44,396 nt of DNA, taken from NCBI GenBank assembly GCA_005798335.1, contig SYJV01000498.1:1-44396 (forward strand), in the 5' to 3' direction. This DNA comes from Planctomycetaceae bacterium (GTDB taxonomy: Bacteria; Planctomycetota; Planctomycetia; Pirellulales; Pirellulaceae). The notes under the pieces were generated by a model. It was not told the origin of the DNA and made no database searches. It worked only from the letters and a program-made list of their open reading frames with translations. A program made the translations under genes and the position numbers. Positions 1 through 8,745 of the stretch are shown one piece after another. Numbering within the stretch: position 1 is the stretch's first letter; the number at the start of each line of letters is the position of its first letter.

Positions 1-11
1 AATTACGCGCA

Positions 12-208
12 TTTAAACCCAATACCGTTCAACGAACGTGGGATAAGCTTCCAGCTTGTCAATATCTTGTGCAAGCAATGGTGAAACTCCGCTACAGGTT
101 GACAAGCTGGAAGCTTATCCCACGTTCGTTGAACGGTATTGGGGTTAAACGACGAAATGGCTAGGGCCAAAAGCCATGCCTTGCACACAAAATGGCGCTG
201 TCCAACTA
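12..208 (-). repeat. Dispersed repeat copy 1: 67-nt conserved head plus long hairpin
   Basis: Read on the minus strand, a 67-nt segment (208 down to 142) starts TAGTTGGACAGCGCCATTTT and ends in GTTTAACCCC. It is nearly identical to 8746-8812 and to the partial copy at 44352-44396. It runs straight into a very long inverted repeat: arms 12-62 and 99-149 are 51 nt each with a single mismatch, around a 36-nt loop. The head contains its own small stem, AATGGCT/AGCCATT. The arms differ from those of copy 2 but carry the GCTTCCAGC core that also occurs at 20751-20771. The head begins 22 nt after the stop codon of the aldo/keto reductase, so it may serve as that gene's 3' end or terminator. No protein is expected here. 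Confidence 0.85.
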
Positions 209-230
209 ACCATTGCCTCCAACTGGCCGG

Positions 231-1160
231 TCACAACTGAGCCAAAGTTGTGTCGATGGTATCTTTGCAAGCGATGTCTTGTGCTTCGAGAGCCTGATCG
301 ATGTGCGCTAGTTCTCTGGCTCCGATCAGCACGGACGTAACGTGCGGCCGATTCAATGCCCATGCTAGTGACAGTTGAGCCATTGATCGCCTCGCCTGCT
401 GTGCCACTCGTTCCAGTTGATCGAGCATTTCAAAACCTCGATCCGTGAAATAGATCGGCTGGTGTCCGGGCATGATGTCAAATCGAGTTCCTGGCGGGAC
501 AGGTTGACCGCGGCGGTATTTGCCGGTTAGGAATCCTGCTGCTAGTGGACTGTAAGTGATCACTCCAATCCGCTGATCGGCGCACAACGGCAGAAGTTCT
601 TGTTCAATCTCGCGTTGAATTAAGTTGTACGGAGGCTGTATTGACTCCAATCGCGATAAACCCGACTTAGCCGACATCAGCAGCACTTTGGCAAGTTGCC
701 AGGCGCGCCAATTGCTGCAACCGACATAACGAGCTTTGCCTTGTCGAACTACTGTTTCCAAAGCGCCGAGCGTTTCGTCCAGCGGTGTGCTTGCGTTCCA
801 AAGATGGAGCTGAAACAAATCGATGAAATCGGTTCGCAAGCGAGTTAGGCTCTCATCGATGGATCTGAGAATCTGCTCTCGTTGCAAACTGCCGTGCACC
901 TTGGTAGCCAATACGATTCGACCACGTGTGTTGCGGCTTGCCAGCCAATCGCCCAGCACGCTCTCAGACGCTCCGTTGCCATAGGCGGCTGCGGTGTCGA
1001 GCAAGTTGATGCCGCGCTCTACTGCGTGATCGATCACAGCGAAGGCAGCTTGACGATCGATCTCACGACCAAAGGTTACACAGCCCAAGCCGATGGCACT
1101 AACTCGCAGATCACTTTGGCCGACAACTCTGTACTCCACTGCGCTTGCCTGGGGTGACAA
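231..1160 (-). CDS. Aldo/keto reductase
   Basis: A 309-residue cytoplasmic NAD(P)H-dependent oxidoreductase of the aldo/keto reductase superfamily, folding as a single TIM barrel and reducing aldehydes or ketones; the substrate cannot be told from sequence. The catalytic tetrad is visible: Asp55 and Tyr60 in LLDTAAAYGNG, Lys87 in LATKVHG, His119 in LFQLHLW. The C-terminal cofactor region has the usual TSVLIGARELAHIDQ pattern. Length is normal for the family. The first in-frame start is TTG at 1160; a GTG at 1139 (residue 8) is an equally good alternative, and neither has a clear Shine-Dalgarno sequence. It lies downstream of clpX on the same strand, separated by 121 nt containing a hairpin, so co-transcription is doubtful. 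The family call is secure; the physiological role is open. Confidence 0.92.
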   Translation of the reverse strand: MSPQASAVEYRVVGQSDLRVSAIGLGCVTFGREIDRQAAFAVIDHAVERGINLLDTAAAYGNGASESVLGDWLASRNTRGRIVLATKVHGSLQREQILRSIDESLTRLRTDFIDLFQLHLWNASTPLDETLGALETVVRQGKARYVGCSNWRAWQLAKVLLMSAKSGLSRLESIQPPYNLIQREIEQELLPLCADQRIGVITYSPLAAGFLTGKYRRGQPVPPGTRFDIMPGHQPIYFTDRGFEMLDQLERVAQQARRSMAQLSLAWALNRPHVTSVLIGARELAHIDQALEAQDIACKDTIDTTLAQL

Positions 1161-1196
1161 AAAAATGAGCGGAAGGGGCTGGGCTGATAAGAAGTG

Positions 1197-1245
1197 AACC
1201 CGAAGCGTAAGCGTTTACGAGATCACCTCGCTTACGCATCGGGTT
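1197..1245. repeat. Intergenic hairpin, AACCCGAAGCGTAAGCG family
   Basis: Arms 1197-1213 and 1229-1245 (17 nt, one mismatch) surround a 15-nt loop. The second arm and the loop edge match the hairpin at 26811-26867 closely (ATCACCTCGCT.ACGC.TCGGGTT), so both are members of one dispersed family. It lies between clpX and the aldo/keto reductase, where it could end clpX transcription, but there is no clear T-run. Confidence 0.75.
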
Positions 1246-1281
1246 TCGAATTTGCACTAATTTGTCCGACGCAAAGTCCGA

Positions 1282-2574
1282 TCAGGCGCTCTTTTTCTCG
1301 GTGTTGCAGACCTTGAAGTGGCGCAGTTTTCCGTCGACCTCGTCGTGATCGATCGTATAGCGAGTGCCTTCGGATTGTTCGGGCAAATCGAACATGATGT
1401 CTAACATCACTCCTTCGATGATACCGCGCAGTCCGCGAGCTCCAACGCCTTTATCGAGTGCCTTGCGCGCGATCGAACGCAATGCGGTTTCGGTGAAACT
1501 GAGTTCGCAACTCTCCATGCTAAACAGAGCTTGATATTGCTTGACTAGCGCGTTGCGTGGTTCGGTAAGGACTTTGATCAGGCCCTCTTGATCCAGCGGA
1601 GTGAGTGCGGAGATCACGGGCAGGCGTCCAACGAATTCTGGAATCATACCGAAGTGCAGAATGTCGTCGGATGTTACTTGGGGTAATAACTGTGCTGGAG
1701 TCGAATCATCCTTGTGACTGGCCGCGGCTCCGAAGCCCAACGATTTCTTGCCGAGACGTTTGCGAATGATATCTTCTACACCGACAAAAGTACCGCCGCA
1801 GATGAACAAGATGTTCGAGGTATCCATCTGGATGTACTGCTGTTCTGGGTGCTTGCGTCCACCTTGCGGAGGCACATTGGCAACCGATCCTTCCAGCATT
1901 TTCAGTAGCGCTTGCTGAACTCCTTCGCCAGAAACATCGCGAGTGATCGACACGTTGTGGCTGGTCTTGCCGATCTTGTCGATTTCGTCGATGTACAAGA
2001 TTCCGCGCTGGGCCGCTTCGACATCGAAATCTGCGGCATGCAATAGTTTGAGCAACAGATTTTCAACATCTTCGCCAACGTAGCCCGCTTCGGTCAACGT
2101 GGTCGCGTCGCCGATGGCGAACGGAACGTTCAACATTTTGGCGAGCGTGCGTGCTAGCAAAGTCTTGCCGCTGCCAGTTGGGCCAACCAGGAGGATATTC
2201 GACTTTTCAATTTCGACATCGCTGCCGGACCAGCCGCTGGTCAACCGTTTGTAGTGATTGTGAACCGCGACCGCCAAAACTCGCTTGGCGGGAGATTGCC
2301 CAATCACATACTGATCTAGATGCTCGACAATCTCCCTCGGTGAGGGAATTTCGTTGAACAGTTTGTTGCTGGGCCCACGTCGTTTTTGTTCTTGGTCGAG
2401 TATGGATTGGCACAACTCGATGCATTCACCGCAAATGTAGACATCGCCTGGGCCTTCAACCAACGGCCCGACATCGCGGTAACTTTTTCGGCAGAACGAA
2501 CAGAACGCGTTCTTTTTCGTCGTTCCGCTATTGCCGCCGCGACGTCCGGACACAACTTCCTTACCAGAAGGCAT
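1282..2574 (-). CDS. clpX: ATP-dependent Clp protease ATP-binding subunit ClpX
   Basis: AAA+ unfoldase that recognises, unfolds and feeds substrates to ClpP in the cytoplasm. The start is ATG at 2574: AAGGAG lies at ideal distance upstream, and the longer open frame to 2763 adds residues unlike any ClpX. This gives 430 residues, normal for the family. Seen in order: a four-cysteine zinc-binding domain (Cys25, Cys28, Cys48, Cys51), Walker A GPTGSGKT (131-138), pore loop GYVG (164-167), Walker B ILYIDEID with Asp196-Glu197, an RKH loop (240-242), the ClpP-docking loop as LGF (279-281) rather than the common IGF, and GARGLR near the C-terminus. No clpP or tig lies nearby, so the gene stands apart from the usual tig-clpP-clpX cluster. 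Confidence 0.98.
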   Translation of the reverse strand: MPSGKEVVSGRRGGNSGTTKKNAFCSFCRKSYRDVGPLVEGPGDVYICGECIELCQSILDQEQKRRGPSNKLFNEIPSPREIVEHLDQYVIGQSPAKRVLAVAVHNHYKRLTSGWSGSDVEIEKSNILLVGPTGSGKTLLARTLAKMLNVPFAIGDATTLTEAGYVGEDVENLLLKLLHAADFDVEAAQRGILYIDEIDKIGKTSHNVSITRDVSGEGVQQALLKMLEGSVANVPPQGGRKHPEQQYIQMDTSNILFICGGTFVGVEDIIRKRLGKKSLGFGAAASHKDDSTPAQLLPQVTSDDILHFGMIPEFVGRLPVISALTPLDQEGLIKVLTEPRNALVKQYQALFSMESCELSFTETALRSIARKALDKGVGARGLRGIIEGVMLDIMFDLPEQSEGTRYTIDHDEVDGKLRHFKVCNTEKKSA

Positions 2575-2902
2575 ACTCGACTCCTTAGCTCGAATCCTGA
2601 TCGTACTCTCAGCTTCCTGAGCCGTGCTCGAAGCGCTGCGAATAGCGATACTATATGGGCTTACACGTATATTATGCTCGAGGGTCAGCGGTTCTGCACG
2701 AAGCGATCTTTCACATTCGCACAAATACGCTGCCGGGCGTCCGTGTCCGCGGGATCGAGCCACTGGGAAACAAATCTACTTAGTGCCGATTGGTTCCAGT
2801 CTCCCAGACTGGTAGAAGCGTTGCAACCCGCACCCTCGTCCCTTTCGGCTCACTACTGTGAGTCGACCGTTACGATTGTGTGGATTTGCAGAGTTGGCCA
2901 CG
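2575..2902. other. Intergenic region upstream of clpX
   Basis: About 330 nt between the clpX start and the stop of the next minus-strand gene. It must hold the clpX leader and promoter; AAGGAG just upstream of 2574 is its ribosome binding site. No convincing promoter hexamers, hairpin or small gene was recognised. Open frames here lack ribosome binding sites and family resemblance. Confidence 0.5.
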
Positions 2903-3349
2903 TTAATCGGCTAGCTTCTTTTCGAGCACCGACTTTATAGTTCGGAATTCTGCCTCGCTGATGTCATTGCCGATCCTCATTTCCTCGAAATTCGTTGCTA
3001 GGGTCGAGGCATCGGTGTCACCTATGTTACCCGTTTGGTCTGTATTGGTCGCAGGGCGCACGTGCTTTGCAACACGAATCCCAATAAACACTACCGAGAT
3101 CAGGTTCGCGGCAGCGAAGAATCGTTTGATTTTCGTTCCGCTGGTCGGTATGAACATCCGCAGGCGTCTCACCCCAACTGTTTGGCCGAACTCATAGTAC
3201 GCACGACCCCCAGGGATAGTCCAGCGCCAGTTGGCTGTTTTTTTGATAATGGATTCGGCGGTGAGTTGCGCTAGGAGACGTGTTATATTGTTAGCGAACA
3301 AATTCAATTCAGAAATTTTGGAGAATGATCGTGGCTCGTTTGGCACCAT
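2903..3349 (-). CDS. Small membrane-associated protein with SHOCT-like C-terminus
   Basis: Up to 148 residues. The C-terminal end, NDISEAEFRTIKSVLEKKL, matches the short C-terminal SHOCT motif (oligomerisation or adaptor segment) found at the tail of many bacterial small proteins. Before it are one short hydrophobic stretch (AANLISVVFIGIRVA) and a Thr/Asp-rich linker, so it may be membrane-attached. The start is uncertain: the ATG at 3349 would overlap the start of the divergent phosphatase gene by about 19 nt and has no good ribosome binding site, but other in-frame starts are not better. The function is unknown. I judge it real because of the SHOCT tail and its position; the N-terminal 20 to 40 residues may not be translated. 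Confidence 0.6.
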   Translation of the reverse strand: MVPNEPRSFSKISELNLFANNITRLLAQLTAESIIKKTANWRWTIPGGRAYYEFGQTVGVRRLRMFIPTSGTKIKRFFAAANLISVVFIGIRVAKHVRPATNTDQTGNIGDTDASTLATNFEEMRIGNDISEAEFRTIKSVLEKKLAD

Positions 3350-4929
3350 CGTCTGCTCAGCTCATGTCACTGGCGTCGGAATTGGCGGTCGATCGTCGCC
3401 GATTCGTGTTGGCCGGAGCCACCTTGGCCGCGATTCCTTGGCTGAGTAGATTTGCCACAGGCGCGATCGAGCAAAATCCGCGATTTTCTGCGGACCCGTT
3501 TCCCCTGGGAGTCGCTTGCGGCGATCCGAGTCCTGACGGTGCCGTAATCTGGACACGATTGGCTCCGGCTCCGTTGTCAGGTGGCGGATTGCCCGCGAAC
3601 TCTACTTACGAAGTCACGTGGGAAGTTGCCAACGACGATTCGATGCGCAGCGTGGTGCTCAAAGGAAGCACTTTGGCAACGCCACAGCTCGGACACTCGA
3701 TCCATGTGGAAGTGACTGGATTGGCTTCTGATCGATGGTATTGGTACCGATTCCGCTGCGGCGACGCGTCGTCGCGTATCGGGCGTTTGCGCACTGCACC
3801 GACAGACGAAACGTTGCCCAGCAAGCTAAGATTCGCGTTCGCATCTTGCCAGCATTACGAGCAAGGATTATTTACTGCCTACCAGCATATGGCGCGCGAG
3901 GACCTCGATTTAGTCGTCCACTTGGGCGATTACATTTACGAATATGCGGGCAAGGAGAATTTGGTCCGCAAGCATGAGGGGCCGGAAATTACTACTTTGG
4001 AGCATTATCGCAATCGGTATGCGCAGTATCGCCTGGATCCACATTTGCAGGCAGCTCATGCACTGTGCCCTTGGTTGGTCGTGTGGGACGATCACGAATT
4101 TGATAACAATTGTGCGGGAGATATTTCGGAAGAGCCGCATGTCCTGCGCGACGATTACCTGTTGCGTAGAGCGAACGCTTATCAAGCCTTTTACGAACAC
4201 ATGCCGTTGCGCCGCACCAGTTTACCGCTGGGGCCAGATATGCAGATCTATCGCACCGTGCGGTTTGGGCGCTTGGCAAATTTCGAGATGCTCGATACTC
4301 GGCAATATCGCAGCGACCAACCTAACGGGGACGGCAACAAACCGTTGATAGGTGCCGTATTCGATCCGCGTGCCACACTGCTGGGGCCCGGTCAAGAGCA
4401 GTGGCTAATGTCCGAACTGTTGAAGTCACCGTCCCAATGGAACGTCCTAGCCCAGCAAATCATGATGGGCCGCGCCGATCGTATGCCAGGCAAAGATGCT
4501 CGTTTCAGCATGGACCAATGGTCGGGTTACGACGTGGCGCGCAAGCGATTACTCCATTTCCTGGGCGAACGTCGTGTGCCTAACCCAGTTGTTTTGACCG
4601 GCGACATTCACTCGAATTGGGTCAACGATCTTTTAGTCGATTTCGACAACCCAAGAGATCCAGTCGTGGGCACCGAGTTCGTCGGTTCGTCGATCTCGTC
4701 GGGCGGCAACGGTGCTCGAGAACCCAAAGACATGGCCACTATGCTCGCCGAAAATCCATTCGTTCACTTTTACAATACGGAACGGGGATACGTCAGTTGT
4801 ACGGTTACAACGGATACATGGAAGAGCGATTACCAAATAGTCCCCTATGTCGATCGCCCCGACGCCCCGCTGATTACCCGTAGTTCATTCGTCATCGAAA
4901 ACGGAAAAGCCGGCGCTCAGACCGCCTGA
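3331..4929 (+). CDS. phoD: PhoD-type alkaline phosphatase/phosphodiesterase, Tat-exported
   Basis: Predicted extracytoplasmic metallo-phosphatase that frees phosphate from phosphomonoesters or diesters. The N-terminus has a twin-arginine signal (DRRRFVLAG followed by a hydrophobic run). Then comes the PhoD N-terminal beta domain (FPLGVACGDPSPDGAVIWTR) and the metallophosphatase core: FAFASCQHYEQG, VVHLGDYIYEY, VVWDDHEFDNN and VLTGDIHSNW supply the metal ligands. About 532 residues, usual for PhoD. GTG at 3331 is preferred over ATG at 3325 because GGAG sits 7 nt upstream of the GTG but only 1 nt from the ATG. No Pho box was recognised. It is divergent from the SHOCT-like gene, and no phosphate transport genes are nearby. 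The family is secure; exact substrate unknown. Confidence 0.93.
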   Translation: MARLAPSSAQLMSLASELAVDRRRFVLAGATLAAIPWLSRFATGAIEQNPRFSADPFPLGVACGDPSPDGAVIWTRLAPAPLSGGGLPANSTYEVTWEVANDDSMRSVVLKGSTLATPQLGHSIHVEVTGLASDRWYWYRFRCGDASSRIGRLRTAPTDETLPSKLRFAFASCQHYEQGLFTAYQHMAREDLDLVVHLGDYIYEYAGKENLVRKHEGPEITTLEHYRNRYAQYRLDPHLQAAHALCPWLVVWDDHEFDNNCAGDISEEPHVLRDDYLLRRANAYQAFYEHMPLRRTSLPLGPDMQIYRTVRFGRLANFEMLDTRQYRSDQPNGDGNKPLIGAVFDPRATLLGPGQEQWLMSELLKSPSQWNVLAQQIMMGRADRMPGKDARFSMDQWSGYDVARKRLLHFLGERRVPNPVVLTGDIHSNWVNDLLVDFDNPRDPVVGTEFVGSSISSGGNGAREPKDMATMLAENPFVHFYNTERGYVSCTVTTDTWKSDYQIVPYVDRPDAPLITRSSFVIENGKAGAQTA

Positions 4930-5094
4930 TCAGGGATCAATTTGGAAGTTGGCGCGAGCTACCAGCGCTTCACTAACTTTCCCAAAAGCACTTGCTCTTC
5001 CAATAGTCGATGATCGATGGATGGTACGCGACCGCAGTGACAACCGAAAATAACTCGCCCAACACTCGACCTAGCATCGGGCGAACAATGAGTG

Positions 5095-5151
5095 TCGCCT
5101 TTCGCTCCGCGAAAGTAGTGTTACATCATTCTTTCGCGGAGCGAAAGACGA
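5095..5151. repeat. Intergenic hairpin, CTTTCGCTCCGCGAAAG family
   Basis: Arms 5095-5115 and 5131-5151 (21 nt, one mismatch) surround a 15-nt loop. Each arm is itself partly palindromic (CTTTCGC..GCGAAAG). It lies between the phosphatase and the esterase, both on the plus strand, and is followed by ACAATAAAAA. It may terminate phosphatase transcription, but its form fits a dispersed repeat family. Confidence 0.75.
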
Positions 5152-5192
5152 CAATAAAAAACCTGTCGATGCCTAGTTGAAAAGAGAAACCA

Positions 5193-6056
5193 ATGAAACT
5201 GGCGATCTATCTAGCGATCTTCGTGGCCATGATTTCCAGCCGAGCAGCCGCCCAGCAGCAGCTCGCCTATCGAGTTGAGAAAGACCTGCAGTACTTAGCA
5301 CCAGACCGTAACGAGAAAGCAGATCTTTATGTTCCGTTGGCGCCCCCCGTAGGCGCAAGGATGCCGGCAGTCGTGATCATTCACGGTGGCGGATTTACTG
5401 GAGGCAAGAAAGATGCCGCTCGTGAATTGAATATTGGCGGAACTTTAGCGTCCAACGGATATGTTGCGATGAGCATCGATTATTTGTTGTCGGTCGATGG
5501 ATTGGTAACCTGGCCACAGAATCTGTACGACTGCAAGACGGCAGTGCGGTGGTTAAGGAAGAACGCAGATCGCTGGCAAATCGATCCCGAACACATCGGC
5601 GTAATTGGAGGATCGGCGGGAGGCCATTTGGCAGCCATGCTTGGACTGGCCGGCCCCGATGCGAGTCTCGATCCGCCGAGTCCGTATGCAGATTTCTCCT
5701 GCCGAGTGCAATGCGCTGTGGACATGTACGGTCCCGCCAGTTTCGCGGACCGACCTCATCATGCCATGTTCGGCAAGACACAAGCCGAAGCTCCGGAACT
5801 GTATCGACAGGCGTCCCCGATTGCTCACGCCAGCCGCGATGATCCGCCGATGTTGATCCTGCATGGTACTGCCGACAAGACCGTCCCGGTTGCACAATCC
5901 GAGCTGATGGCCGACGCTTTGAAGAAAGCTGGTGTCGAGCACCAACTAGAGATTATTCCAGACGCGCCACACACGTTTCACTTGCAGCCCAAGCAGCGCG
6001 ATCTGCGTCCGCTGGTGCTCGGGTTCTTTGACCGATACTTAAAATCCAAGACGTAG
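5193..6056 (+). CDS. Secreted alpha/beta-hydrolase esterase (acetylesterase/BD-FAE-like)
   Basis: A 287-residue exported serine hydrolase, likely acting on ester groups such as acetyl or feruloyl decorations of polysaccharides. Residues 1-20 form a signal peptide ending ISSRAAA-QQQ. The oxyanion loop is HGGG (64-67), the nucleophile is Ser141 in GGSAGGH, and the acid and base are Asp228 (HGTADKTVP) and His260 (PDAPHTFH). This matches the esterase/lipase group close to BD-FAE and polysaccharide acetylesterases. Only 6 nt separate it from the sulfatase, so they almost certainly share a transcript, supporting joint removal of ester and sulfate groups from a glycan. The precise substrate is inference. 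Confidence 0.88.
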   Translation: MKLAIYLAIFVAMISSRAAAQQQLAYRVEKDLQYLAPDRNEKADLYVPLAPPVGARMPAVVIIHGGGFTGGKKDAARELNIGGTLASNGYVAMSIDYLLSVDGLVTWPQNLYDCKTAVRWLRKNADRWQIDPEHIGVIGGSAGGHLAAMLGLAGPDASLDPPSPYADFSCRVQCAVDMYGPASFADRPHHAMFGKTQAEAPELYRQASPIAHASRDDPPMLILHGTADKTVPVAQSELMADALKKAGVEHQLEIIPDAPHTFHLQPKQRDLRPLVLGFFDRYLKSKT

Positions 6057-6062
6057 CAACCC

Positions 6063-7511
6063 ATGGTATCCAAGCAAGTCTATTTCTGGATCATGGTATG
6101 GTGTGGTCAAACGCTGGTGGCCGCAGCAGCCACCGAATCGCACACCAAGCATCCAAATATCGTGTTGGTACTAGCCGATGATTTGGGAGCGCGAGATTTG
6201 GTTTGCGATGGTGCAGACTATCACGAAACACCTCATATCGACCAACTCGCCGCACAGGGCGTGCGGTTTACGCAAGCCTATGCACCTGCGCCAGTATGCA
6301 CACCCACACGAGCTTCGTTGCTGACCGGCAAGCATCCAGCGCGATTGCATATGACGATCTGGTCGGAAGGCTCATTAGCTGGGCCAACGAACCGTAAGCT
6401 GTTGCAAGCTCATTCGCTTCACGACCTGCCGTTAGCCGAAAAGACAGTTGCGGAGTACCTGCAAGCGAGCGGCTATCTGACGGCCGCCATCGGGAAGTGG
6501 CACTTGGGCAACGCAGCTAACTTTCCCGAAACTCAGGGTTTTGATATCGGCATCGGCGGTACACATTGGGGTGCACCCGAGACATTTTTCTTTCCCTATC
6601 GCGGAGCCGGACGATTTGGCCAAGAGTTTCGTTACGTCCCGCACCTTGAGTTTGGTAAGCCGGGAGAGTATTTGACCGATCGATTGACCGACGAAGCGCT
6701 GCGCGTCATCGACTTCGCCGCTAAAGCCAAAAGGCCATTCTTTTTATACTTGGCCCATCACGCGCCTCACACGCCGATCGAGGCCAAGCCAGACGATGTG
6801 GCATATTTTGAGCGCAAGTTGGATCACCAACTACGGCACCGCAATCCGATTTACGCGGCGATGATCAAGAGCCTCGATGAGAGTGTAGGACGCGTGGCCG
6901 ATCGGCTGGAGTCGCTGGGTATCTATGAGAATACCTTGTTCATTTTCACCAGTGACAATGGTGGCTATATTGGTCAAGACCGTAAACAAACGATGCCTGT
7001 AACCACGAACTGGCCACTGCGTTCGGGCAAAGGCTCGCTGTACGAAGGAGGTCTCCGGGTTCCCTTGATTGTGCGGCTGCCAGGCAACGAACACCGAGGT
7101 GAAACACGAAATCAACCGGTGGTATTAACCGATTTGTTCCGCACGATGCTCGTATTGTCCGATGTCGAATCGAAAGATGCGTTACCAGACGATGGCGTCG
7201 ATCTAACTGGAATCCTGAAGAGTGGAGCTCGACCTAACTCGCGCGAAGAGTTCTATTTTCATTATCCACATTACTATCATGCCCCACGTATGACTCCCGC
7301 TGGCGCGGTGCGCAGCGGCAATTTGAAGCTGATCGAGTATTTCGAAGATAATCGACTCGAACTATTTGATCTCGCGCGCGATCCCAACGAAGAAACGAAC
7401 TTGGCACTGGAGCTGCCTGGTGACGCGCAGCGATTACAATCTCGTTTGGCGGCGTGGCGTGACCGAGTTGGCGCGCAAATGCCGAAGTCCAACCCGAAGT
7501 TCAAGAATTAG
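6063..7511 (+). CDS. Secreted Cys-type (formylglycine) sulfatase
   Basis: Hydrolyses sulfate esters; in planctomycetes such enzymes usually act on sulfated algal or marine polysaccharides. 482 residues with an N-terminal signal-like segment. The signature is complete: Cys79 in VCTPTRASLLTGK, the cysteine converted to formylglycine by a maturase (none seen in this window), metal ligands Asp39-Asp40 in LVLADDLG and Asp298-Asn299 in FTSDNGGY, and the active-site motifs GKWHLG and HHAPHTP. The start at 6063 has no Shine-Dalgarno of its own and lies 6 nt after the esterase stop, suggesting translational coupling. Length is normal for arylsulfatase-like S1 enzymes. Substrate family cannot be assigned by eye. 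Confidence 0.95.
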   Translation: MVSKQVYFWIMVWCGQTLVAAAATESHTKHPNIVLVLADDLGARDLVCDGADYHETPHIDQLAAQGVRFTQAYAPAPVCTPTRASLLTGKHPARLHMTIWSEGSLAGPTNRKLLQAHSLHDLPLAEKTVAEYLQASGYLTAAIGKWHLGNAANFPETQGFDIGIGGTHWGAPETFFFPYRGAGRFGQEFRYVPHLEFGKPGEYLTDRLTDEALRVIDFAAKAKRPFFLYLAHHAPHTPIEAKPDDVAYFERKLDHQLRHRNPIYAAMIKSLDESVGRVADRLESLGIYENTLFIFTSDNGGYIGQDRKQTMPVTTNWPLRSGKGSLYEGGLRVPLIVRLPGNEHRGETRNQPVVLTDLFRTMLVLSDVESKDALPDDGVDLTGILKSGARPNSREEFYFHYPHYYHAPRMTPAGAVRSGNLKLIEYFEDNRLELFDLARDPNEETNLALELPGDAQRLQSRLAAWRDRVGAQMPKSNPKFKN

Positions 7512-7598
7512 AAATTGACCAGTCCGAGAAACGATCGCAACCTGTGATTATTTTGTCCTCATTTTGTGTCACCTACTCACTTGGGACGAGAACTATCT

Positions 7599-8723
7599 AT
7601 GAAACGGAAATGTCTCCAAATCGGCATACTAGCCCTCATTTGTATCGTTTGCGGAATTCTCGACACTGCTCCTCAAACGTTGGCTCAGGTGCCAGGTGAT
7701 CGCGTTTTGCTATATGTAGCGACTCCTGGAGTACGCAACTATCTCGAGTATGGTGGGCATGGATTGTTGGTGTTCGATATCGTCAACGATCACAAGTTCG
7801 TCAAACGGATTCCGCTGGGCGGTTTGGACGAACAAGGCAAACCGATGAATGTCAAAGGTGTATGCGCGAATCCCAACACTGATCGCATGTATGTCAGTAC
7901 GATCAAGTCGCTGCAGTGCGTCGATCTGAAATCAGAAAAACTGCTTTGGGAAAAATCTTACCCAGGTGGTTGTGATCGCATGTCGATGACTCCCGATGGC
8001 AAGTTCATCTATCTGCCGTCGCTGGAAGGACCGCATTGGCACGTCGTGGAAGCCGATCAGGGGAACAGCGTGGCCAAACTTGAACCTAACTCGGGAGCCC
8101 ACAATACGATTGTTGGTCTGGATGGAAAATGGGCCTATCTGGCTGGGCTCAAGTCGCCGTATCTGTCGATCGTGGATCATGCTTCCAAGACGATTACTCG
8201 CACCTGCGGTCCGTTCGCGCACAGTATTCGTCCCTTTACGGTCAACGGCAACCAATCCAAATGTTATGTGTGCATCAATGAACTGCTCGGTTTCGAAGTG
8301 GGAGATTTGTTATCTGGCAAGAAACTCGCTCGCGTCGAAGTGGCGGGGTTTTCAAAAGGACCCGTCAAGCGGCACGGCTGTCCGAGTCATGGCATTGGTT
8401 TGACGCCAGATGAAAAGGAAGTCTGGGTGGTGGATGCGTTTAATCAAAAACTGCATATTTTCGATAATCGTGCTACGCCGCCTAAGCAATTGCAGAGCAT
8501 TTCGCTGCGCGACGAACCGGGCTGGATTACTTTCAGTCTCGACGGTCGCTGGGCATACCCGTCCACCGGAGAAGTCATCGAAGTGGCCTCTAGAAAAATT
8601 GCTTATCAATTGACCGATGAAACCGGTGCCAAAGTGCAGAGCGAGAAAATGGTGCAGATCGTCCTGCGCGCCGGCGATCCCACCCTCGCTGGAGATCAGT
8701 TTGGCTTGGGCCGAATACCATAA
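7599..8723 (+). CDS. Secreted YncE-like beta-propeller protein
   Basis: About 374 residues; the start is ATG at 7599 (MKRKCLQIG), which leads directly into a signal peptide ending QTLAQ, rather than the upstream GTG at 7566. The mature part has repeated blade-like segments of roughly 40 residues (LLVFDIVNDHKFVKRIPLGG, MSMTPDGKFIYLPS, GLTPDEKEVWVVDAF, FSLDGRWAYPSTGEV), as in YncE/YVTN seven-bladed propellers of the cell envelope. Such proteins are often binding or scaffold modules with unknown ligand. It follows the sulfatase by 87 nt on the same strand and is probably the third member of that cluster. The 22 nt after its stop lead into a dispersed repeat copy. Confidence 0.75.
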   Translation: MKRKCLQIGILALICIVCGILDTAPQTLAQVPGDRVLLYVATPGVRNYLEYGGHGLLVFDIVNDHKFVKRIPLGGLDEQGKPMNVKGVCANPNTDRMYVSTIKSLQCVDLKSEKLLWEKSYPGGCDRMSMTPDGKFIYLPSLEGPHWHVVEADQGNSVAKLEPNSGAHNTIVGLDGKWAYLAGLKSPYLSIVDHASKTITRTCGPFAHSIRPFTVNGNQSKCYVCINELLGFEVGDLLSGKKLARVEVAGFSKGPVKRHGCPSHGIGLTPDEKEVWVVDAFNQKLHIFDNRATPPKQLQSISLRDEPGWITFSLDGRWAYPSTGEVIEVASRKIAYQLTDETGAKVQSEKMVQIVLRAGDPTLAGDQFGLGRIP

Positions 8724-8745
8724 TTTTCTCGTGCGTTCACGATAT

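Noticed and set aside
3-188. Short minus-strand frame across the first hairpin
   Set aside because: It is a by-product of the inverted repeat and conserved head; no start site and no protein resemblance.
2575-2763. N-terminal extension of ClpX
   Set aside because: AAGGAG before ATG 2574 and the normal ClpX length point to the shorter start; the extension resembles nothing.
2386-2940. Plus-strand open frame antisense to the clpX start
   Set aside because: Opposes a certain gene, has no recognisable domain and no start signal.
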